A stretch of DNA of 64,000 nt from Nephrocerus scutellatus. Its lineage: Eukaryota > Arthropoda > Insecta > Diptera > Pipunculidae. The stretch covers positions 18,102,444 through 18,166,443 of the forward strand of contig OX352765.1 in the NCBI GenBank assembly GCA_947095585.1, given 5' to 3'. Below, one piece after another: positions 57,417 to 64,000 of this stretch. A model generated the notes under the pieces. It saw nothing but the letters and a program-made list of their open reading frames with translations, was not told the DNA's origin and did not search any database. The position numbers and the translations under genes were made by a program. How positions within the stretch are numbered: the stretch's first letter is position 1; each line of letters begins with the position of its first letter.

Positions 57417-60400
57417 CTACAGAGTACTGTCGTTAGTTTGATGTTCATCCTCTTTGCTGTCCATTTGATCAATTCCTGAGTAGGTGAAACATTTCTTCTC
57501 CATCAGAGCTGTTTCGCTTTCGGTTTTTCTGAGGCTCTTCCGCTTCTCGTTAATAACTAGCAATGAGTCTTGCAATCTGTCACAACTTGACAGTGTAGCT
57601 GTTTCCTTGGATTTTATAAAAAATATTGCCTCTCTTTCATCTTTGGCAATCTTCGGTATGGGCCTATTCAATGTTAACGATGAATTGCTTCTGTAAAGGA
57701 ACTTATTGATTCGCTCGCGTGGTGCATTCAGTTGCAAGGAATCTGGGCGTGATTTCTTGAGAATTCCATTTAGTGGCGGTGTATCCGAAGTGGCAATAGA
57801 GGTTGAAGGTTTGACACAGTCAGCTACAGTTACGACGATCTCTTCAGTGGGTATTTGATATTTTTCATCATTTTCTGGACTCTCTTCTGGGACACATGGT
57901 TCCAAGCTAGACTGACCGGACAATTGGCGTCCCGTGACGGGTTCCGAACACACAGATAGTTGGCTCCTGAGAGATAAGTGATTACATTTATGTTAAAATC
58001 AATATTGAAAGTTAGATAATTGTTACTATTTCAAGCTTCCTCGCCAAGTTTAATTAATTAGTTTTTTTGTGGGACTATAAAAACAACCAAGCTCAATTTT
58101 AAGGTCGGCTTACCTATAACAGGGGCCTGCGATTGAAGTGTTACTAACTTCACGCTGCTGCCAAACGGCTGATGACAGCGCACTCATATTATGACAAACG
58201 TTAGTCTGTTGTGTTGTTAACAAGTCTATGGAAGCATATCGATATACGTCTTATTTGAAAGGAATATTCAAAATGGAATTTAAACGTAACGACTTTTGTC
58301 TTGAAAGTCAAAACCAGCTGTTGGCAACAGCTCCAGCATTTAAATGTGAATAAAATGTTTGTGTATCGAACCATCACAGCGATACTGGCAGCATCGCACA
58401 TTGAGGTGGCCTTCCAAAAACAGCAACATCAACAGAAATGGTTCGCACGAATTAAGCAAAATCCACGACAAAGTGCGCAAAAAGTGCGCAAAAAATTTGC
58501 ACGGTCCGATAGAAGCATCCGGCGGATACTGTAAAATGAACTTAAATTGAAGCCCTACAATATTGAAAAAGTGCAAGATTTAACTACGGCTCAAAAGGCA
58601 GTTCGACTTGAAAGATATGCAAAGTGCTTAAACGTTTGCACGAACGTAAAGATCTCGTCAACTTGGAGTTTTCTGATGAAAAAATTTGTACGGTTCAACA
58701 GTGCGTTCACAAACCAAATGAACGTGTGTGGTTAGAGGACGTGTGTGCGAGTTCCTCTTCGCAAATAAGCGCCGGCTTCTGTGATGGTTTGGGCAGCTGT
58801 AACTCCAAATAGTCGTTCTCCACTAGCCTTTACTAATCAGGGCGTCAAGGCGAATCAAGAAGTGTACCGGCAAAAGGTATTAAATGATGCGTTGCTATCT
58901 TGGGCATACAAGAAAATTCGGTAACAACCGCTGGACATTCCAACAGGACTCAGCACCATCTCGTTTGAAACAACATTTTTTACAAAGTTAAGTTCCAAAT
59001 TTCATTTCTTCGGAACAATGGCGTCCATGCTCACCAGACTTGTATCTAATGGACTTCACCATAGGGTCCATTTTAGGGGCCAAAGTGTTGACAAAAAGAT
59101 ATGAAAGTGTGGACGCATTGAAGGCAGTTCTTAGTAGAGAATGGACCAAAATACCAATAGGTCACGTTCGTAGAGCATGTCTCTTCGTTAAGAGACTAGA
59201 CGCGCCATAGGGGGTTATATCGGGCAGTAACGTTTATTTCATAAAATTGGAATTCTTTTTAACATTCTCTAAAAATAAATGTCTTAATTACAGCCTTTCG
59301 ATTTAGTAACACTTTTATGTTTAATACACTTTATGTATAATACATAAAAAAAGACGGTTCATCCGTAGTTTTTTTTTTTAGCATAGTTTTAGGCTTTTAT
59401 ATTCGATTGTTGTATATGATATTAACATATTGCTACGAAAATGTAAATGTTATGAACGGTATAATTTTATCGGACTGTACATACTCGTGTGAGAATTTAG
59501 AGAATACCACAGACCATTGCATATGTTTAGGTTCAGTAATATTGTATATAAATTTATATATAGGTATAATAATTTATATATAGGTATATACATTTATATA
59601 TAAAATTGACGGTGGTGAACTTATTTTATATAAGATTATAGATTATATAAGATTGCTAGATGGTTTGCTTTATTTAATAATAGAACTTGTTGTAGAAATT
59701 GTTGATTATCGCAGTGAGTTATTGTTTTGATTTGATTAGATAGAGCAGTGTTATATGTGAAGATATGTGTTATGTGAACATAAGTGTTGTGTGAAAAATA
59801 AGTAATCACCAGTGTGAATTTGTGAACTCTTGCTATTTATTAAAATTGTAATTTGTGAAGTAAGTACCTAATCGTATTTGCGTGAACATAGTGGAAGCAT
59901 GGAATATATATTTTGTACACAGGAGCCCCTCCTGTAAGTTTTTATTATTAGAACTGCACAAAGCAATTCATAAAGTATAAGTATAGTAAGCATGTAAGTA
60001 TGAGTACTCATATAGTAAGTATGAGTATGATGCCAGAAGATTGCAGAAAAATCCATTCTATGCCAGTACACAGGAAACACAAAGCAGTATATGTAGAGAA
60101 GAGTATAAGTTCTAAATGGGTTTTTATAAAGGGTGCTCCATTTTGTTTCGGCTTAAAGTACCATTAATTATGGAGCAAAACATCATTTGAAAGTTCAGAG
60201 GCGTCAAATCAAACGCACAAGGTAATGACTAGGTTGCCAGCTTTTTTAAAGAAGACCTCTTGGCCAATCACTTCATCGCTAAGAATGATTAGCACACGGA
60301 AAGTTGCGGCAACCAAACACGAACTTTGTTGAAGCATGTATGATTAAAGTATAGACGAGTTGAAACATAAAAAAGAACCGCAGCTAGCTTCACCCATAGC

Positions 60401-63111
60401 CCAAAAACTATATTGAAAAAATTAGGCGTACCTATTGTTAATACTTGCTCTATGCACACATACTGCATTGGTAAGGATTTATCACAACGTACACAACTTC
60501 GAAACTCCTGCTTAGAAGTCCAACGTACTAACCCAAGCCACGGCACCCACAGAAGCTTTAACATATTGTTACCAAAATGTAAATAGATTTCATTTATCGA
60601 ATCATATATACTCGTACTCGTATATAAGAATAATCATTGCACTGAATTATATTAGAATTAACAAATTACCAAAAGCAATTGCATATCTTTAGGCTCAGTA
60701 ATATTGTTGGGAATTTGTATATAAAATTATGTAGAGAGATTTTTATATAAGATTACACCAGTATTTTCTGGAACTTTCGTCTACCTACTTAGTGGTTCGA
60801 ATAGAAAACAGTAGAAAAGATGAGAACCTTCTCGAAAAAGTAGATTTTTTATAAGTACAACAACTGTATCGTAAGTACGTTAAGTTATTGTTTGGAATTC
60901 AACCAGAGTATTTGAAAAGTTGAAAAATAGATAGAGCTTAAGTGAATTAAAGTATTTTGTGAGAAAATAAGTAATCACCAGTGTAAATTTGTGAACTCTT
61001 GCTATTTGTTAATTAATGAACTTGTATTGTGTTTTTATTTGCAAAATCAATTACGAAATTAATTGCGTAACAATTCTAAAATTAAGGAAATAATCACTAT
61101 TTCAAGCTAGTGCAAACTATGTTTCCATGAAACCAGTAATACGCACACACTTGCTTAATGCCAAGCTGACCAATTGCTTTGTGGTGCGATTTGTAGGACA
61201 CAACAACGGGTCAGAATATCAGAGAATACTATTGTCTATCTGAATTAATTCTCGTCTCGAAATTTAGAGTTTTTTTTAAGGCACAAATAGAAGAACAACA
61301 AACCGTCCATAGGCAGGTAGGTAGGTAGGCAGAATGACAGTCCCCGCTGCCACTTTCGACAACAGTTCATAATAAGAACCAGAAAGAAAAGATTGTGCAC
61401 TTTGGATTAAACGTTGGGGTGGGTGACTAGACTTTAAGGTTACCTAATTACTCCTAAACCTTACCTAAACTCTCGTTCAACTGATGGCGTTGACGATTGT
61501 GCCGAATTGTAGCGCTTCGGCGATCGAAGTATTGGCCTATGCGTATCCGGACTGTGCAGGTCGACTTGAACTTTTCGCGAATCAATGCTCGGTGTTCGGC
61601 TGGCGATTGATGTACACCGGTATGTCCAACGACCACTGTATGATGAGTCAGATATGGTTGAGCTCCTATCCAAATGTATATAGTAGTATAGAAATAAGTC
61701 TTAGCAAACAACTTACCGTCTCTTTCCCTGTGCTAAACTTTCTTCACGTTTATCCTCCTCATTTTCAATTGGCTTCTGTCTGGCCAGCACATGTCTTTTG
61801 GCAGTTTCGGATCTTTTTGTTCGTTCGATTATCCTCCTTGCTTGACTTTCGACGCGCCCTGAAATGCAGATGGGTTCAATACTGAAATTCTTATACGCAT
61901 TCGTCGATAGTCGCATTCACAACGCTGCTTACCTGATTCGTCAACTGACAGAGCGTGCCAATAGTGCTTATGCGGTGGTATCGCCAACAGTAAGGAGCTT
62001 TTCGAGTCTCTGGTCGTCCTCTGTACCAAACTGCTACTGATACGAGTGCCACGCGATTTCAAATGACGCCCGCTACTACTCTGGTGAGTGTGAGCATGAT
62101 GGTGGCGATGGCGCCTACTGTAAGCGTTTTGTACCAAATGAGGAGGCCTGCGATTAGGCGATAGCAAATGTGCTAAGTTGGCCGGAGTGGCATAGTGCGG
62201 CGAATGTGTGGTCAAGTTTGGCACAGATCCGCTATACGAGAGCCGATGCAATTTCGGTGATAATCGATGTGAGTTGCTATTTTGGCGGCGGAGGAAGTCA
62301 AAGCGAGACCGCTATGTTAGTTAGCTAGCAGACTAGCGGCAGCTCACAGACCCGAACTTACCCAATGGTTTTCGAAAAGTGCACGAGAGCTGCCGTCAAT
62401 GCCTGCCGATCGAAAGGTGCTGGTGCTGATGCTGATGCTGCTGGTGCCTCGGCTGGCGATGAACGAAACACGCCTAAATGATGATCCCAGCGATTTGACT
62501 GATGTATAACACCTGTCAGTGTATAAGCGTAAAATTACCTCGTAAATTCAAAGCACCACGCTTACCGTTTGCTCTTCTCTGTGACGCTGCACTGCTGGGA
62601 TTGCTCCTCATATTAGTTTTATTACTATTACTGTTAGCTTTAAGTCGAGCTGGAACTACTTTTGCGGCCGAGTCGCGTGCTTCGAATGTCATTACACACG
62701 ATGCGACCACAATGAAACCACCAAAGCCCATTACAATTGGACCGACATAGGAAAGGTTGTTCAAATGGAAGCCCTTCGTTTCGTTCTTAACGCGAATTGT
62801 TGAATTGCCTCGAATCTCAGAGCCAATTGACAACTGGTCGGCATAGTAACCTGTGGTTGGTAAATTTTTGTATTGGCTTCCCATCACTTCACACAATGCT
62901 TACCAATTGTGGCCATTCCTGCCCCGAGAAGCATTAGGATCAGTCCTAAAATTAATGCACGACATGCGTGCCAAAGGCATTTTGACGTCATCTTGCCACG
63001 CACAACTTGAACATTCCATGTTGCCCCTGACGCTGGGTGAGCACGTCGGAGTTTTCCCAGTGAATGTTTTCGCCGTGTCGAACATTGAGCAGCGGGATTT
63101 CGCGAAGGCAT
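57417..63111 (-). CDS. TMEM200-family two-pass membrane protein
   Basis: Six coding exons: 63111-62904, 62850-62566, 62512-62362, 62276-61933, 61858-61717 and 57966-57417. All GT/AG and in phase, 559 codons plus stop. The N-terminal part has two membrane helices: one ending LILGLILMLLGAGMATIG (exon 1) and one containing YVGPIVMGFGGFIVVASCVM followed by TFEARD (exon 2). The pairing and the VGPIVMG...FEARD pattern are the hallmark of TMEM200A/B/C, whose function is poorly known. The long cytosolic-type remainder is His/Ser/Arg-rich (RLSYSGSVPNLTT, ALTAALVHFSKTIG), basic in exon 5, and ends in a Ser/Glu-rich exon 6. An alternative donor 27 bp downstream of the exon 2 end (62539) keeps the frame. 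The first ATG is 63111; the TTG at 63120 is not a start. Intron 5 (3.75 kb) holds transposon debris. Confidence 0.85.
58340..59215 (+). pseudogene. Decayed Tc1/mariner-superfamily transposase
   Basis: Overlapping frames give RIKQNPRQSAQKV, KLKPYNIEKVQDLTTAQKAV, LERYAKCLKRLHERKDL, VNLEFSDEKICTVQQCVHKP (first catalytic Asp in FSDEK), VWLEDVCASSSSQISAGFCD and, near 59000-59210, CSPDLYLMDFTIGSILGAKV and RYESVDALKAVLSREW. Many frameshifts and stops. It is antisense to the host TMEM200-like gene, in its intron 5. Not the same family as the rosa-type element at 41687-42990. Terminal repeats were not found. Confidence 0.8.
59400..59865. repeat. LTR-like direct repeat, copy 1
   Basis: Shares TTAACATATTGCTAC or TTAACATATTGTTAC, AAAATGTAAAT, GCATATSTTTAGGYTCAGTA, ATATAAGATTA, AGTAATCACCAGTG and TTTGTGAACTCTTGCTATTT, in the same order, with 60545-61030. 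Two diverged copies of about 470 bp in direct orientation, 1.1 kb apart, suggest remnants of LTRs or a large tandem duplication. Between them I see no retrotransposon protein. Confidence 0.6.
60545..61030. repeat. LTR-like direct repeat, copy 2
   Basis: Second copy of the repeat at 59400-59865, with an insertion of about 100 bp in the middle. It lies in intron 5 of the TMEM200-like gene. Between the copies, 60335-60385 (AGTATAGACGAGTTGAAAC, CCGCAGCTAGCTTCAC) resembles 46094-46140 in intron 1 of the unknown gene. Confidence 0.55.
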
Positions 63112-63419
63112 TACCAACAATATAATCAGTATTTAACTAAACTAATTAGTTAACTAAGAATATTGCAAAGTTGCCATTAAATTTCTGCTCGTGTGTAAAA
63201 AATTTAAAATATGTTCAAATAGGAGCTACCCTGTGTAGCTATTTTCAGCATAACAGAGAGCTTTAAGACTGCGTGTTCCTATTAAAGCTAAACCTACACT
63301 TAACAAGAGATCGACCGAACACTCCTGTATATAAATAACTGATCGTAACGTATCTCGTATTATGTCATAAGAATATCGCAGTATAGAACAGAAAAAATGA
63401 TGTTAGACTTATAGGTCAG
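63112..63419. other. Upstream flank of the TMEM200-like gene
   Basis: An in-frame stop lies at 63135-63133. Promoter elements not assignable. Confidence 0.4.
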
Positions 63420-63615
63420 CATGATTAAGGCAGCTCATTAGGCCTATTGCCTGGTTTAGGGATAAAGATTACATTAACCATTCTCCTGGTATACGTAACG
63501 TAACCCCAGTTGTAGCTGGCTCTAAATAAAGCTATCGAACCCGGCAGTATGAGCTCAATTGTCCTCTGTAAGAGCGCTGGAAAAATGCTACCTCCGCCGG
63601 GTGCTTTGAAACCAT
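63420..63615 (-). mobile_element. LOA-like LINE fragment
   Basis: Reading leftwards it encodes FKAPGGGSIFPALLQRTIEL, then ASYNWGYVTYTRRMVNV and IFIPKPGNRPNEL, in one open frame. The same stretch, more decayed, is at 16380-16580 on the plus strand. Confidence 0.8.
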
Positions 63616-63769
63616 TTTAACATAATCATATCAATATGATTAAAGGAAAATATGATACGTTCTTCAGCTGCTTAGAAATTACTATTCATTTCGATTTTTT
63701 AGCGCTTAGCATAGACCATTACTATGTGATCACAGCGCTATATTTGATAGATCTTCAATTAGGTATACA

Positions 63770-64000
63770 ACTCACAGCATGCTCGATTAAGCCCAACGGA
63801 GACCTTCGGACAAGTTGATCATCCTCAGCGTACATATGAAGTGAACTGTAATGAACAAATGATGGGACTTAATTTACGAACAGCAAAAATATAAATGGTC
63901 CTAAGATAGATCCTGGAGGAACCCCACTGGTAGGTAGAAAGTATGACTCAACTTCTTGATTTCCACCGCCTGAAATCTTGTTGTCAGATATGATAATATT
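63770..64000 (-). mobile_element. Jockey/CR1-type LINE fragment, runs off the window edge
   Basis: Reading leftwards from the window edge it encodes SDNKISGGGNQEVESYFLPT, SGVPPGSILGPFIFLLF, a stop, and HMYAEDDQLV, where the catalytic YADD has an inserted Glu. Degenerate. Confidence 0.75.

Noticed and set aside
62904..63120. TTG start at 63120 for the TMEM200-like gene
   Set aside because: A non-ATG start is unlikely in a fly nuclear gene; the in-frame ATG at 63111 follows three codons later.

Overview
The window looks like nuclear DNA of a higher fly. Short introns of 55-75 bp with GT/AG borders, an errantivirus-type (17.6/297-like) LTR retrotransposon, a rosa-like DD41D mariner, and relics of LINEs, a Helitron and hAT elements all point that way. 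A tephritid fruit fly is my best guess; this is inference, not proof. It is a gene-poor, repeat-rich segment with six host genes, all right of position 23.7 kb.

Left part (1-23.5 kb): a transposon graveyard without a recognisable host gene. It holds LINE fragments, several tandem repeats and a three-level nest: a C/A-rich minisatellite, split by an old LINE copy, split in turn by a very young 7.75-kb LTR retrotransposon (4773-12523). That element has two 697-bp LTRs that look identical, a 6-bp target duplication and a tRNA-Ser-type primer site. Its leader carries two tandem arrays. Most of the integrase core is missing and the env-like region is broken.

Middle part (23.7-39 kb): a compact gene block. 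Utp4/cirhin (minus, ribosomal small-subunit processome) is followed by TMX3 (plus, ER membrane thiol oxidoreductase) and PDCD5 (minus), the last two convergent with 280 bp between stops. Then comes a seven-exon Pex23/TECPR1 gene (minus) encoding about 1318 residues. I could splice every coding exon with frame-consistent GT/AG junctions. The Pex23/TECPR1 product contains, between its PH-like domain and second DysF region, a galectin-like domain that keeps the canonical sugar-contact residues. That is the most interesting protein observation here. Small non-autonomous elements lie between the genes, including a hAT-type MITE with a perfect 8-bp duplication.

Right part (39-64 kb): foldback repeats and a DD41D mariner whose transposase is interrupted by one stop codon. 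Next is a three-exon gene of unknown function (45614-52187) whose product starts MGCASS, a likely N-myristoylation/palmitoylation signal, and whose introns hold LINE debris. Then a minisatellite, a Helitron helicase relic and another LINE. Finally a six-exon TMEM200-like gene (57417-63111, minus) encodes a two-pass membrane protein; its largest intron holds a decayed Tc1/mariner transposase and LTR-like direct repeats. The right edge carries two more LINE fragments.

All exon borders were read by eye from splice signals, reading frame and family resemblance. No alignment or transcript evidence was available.
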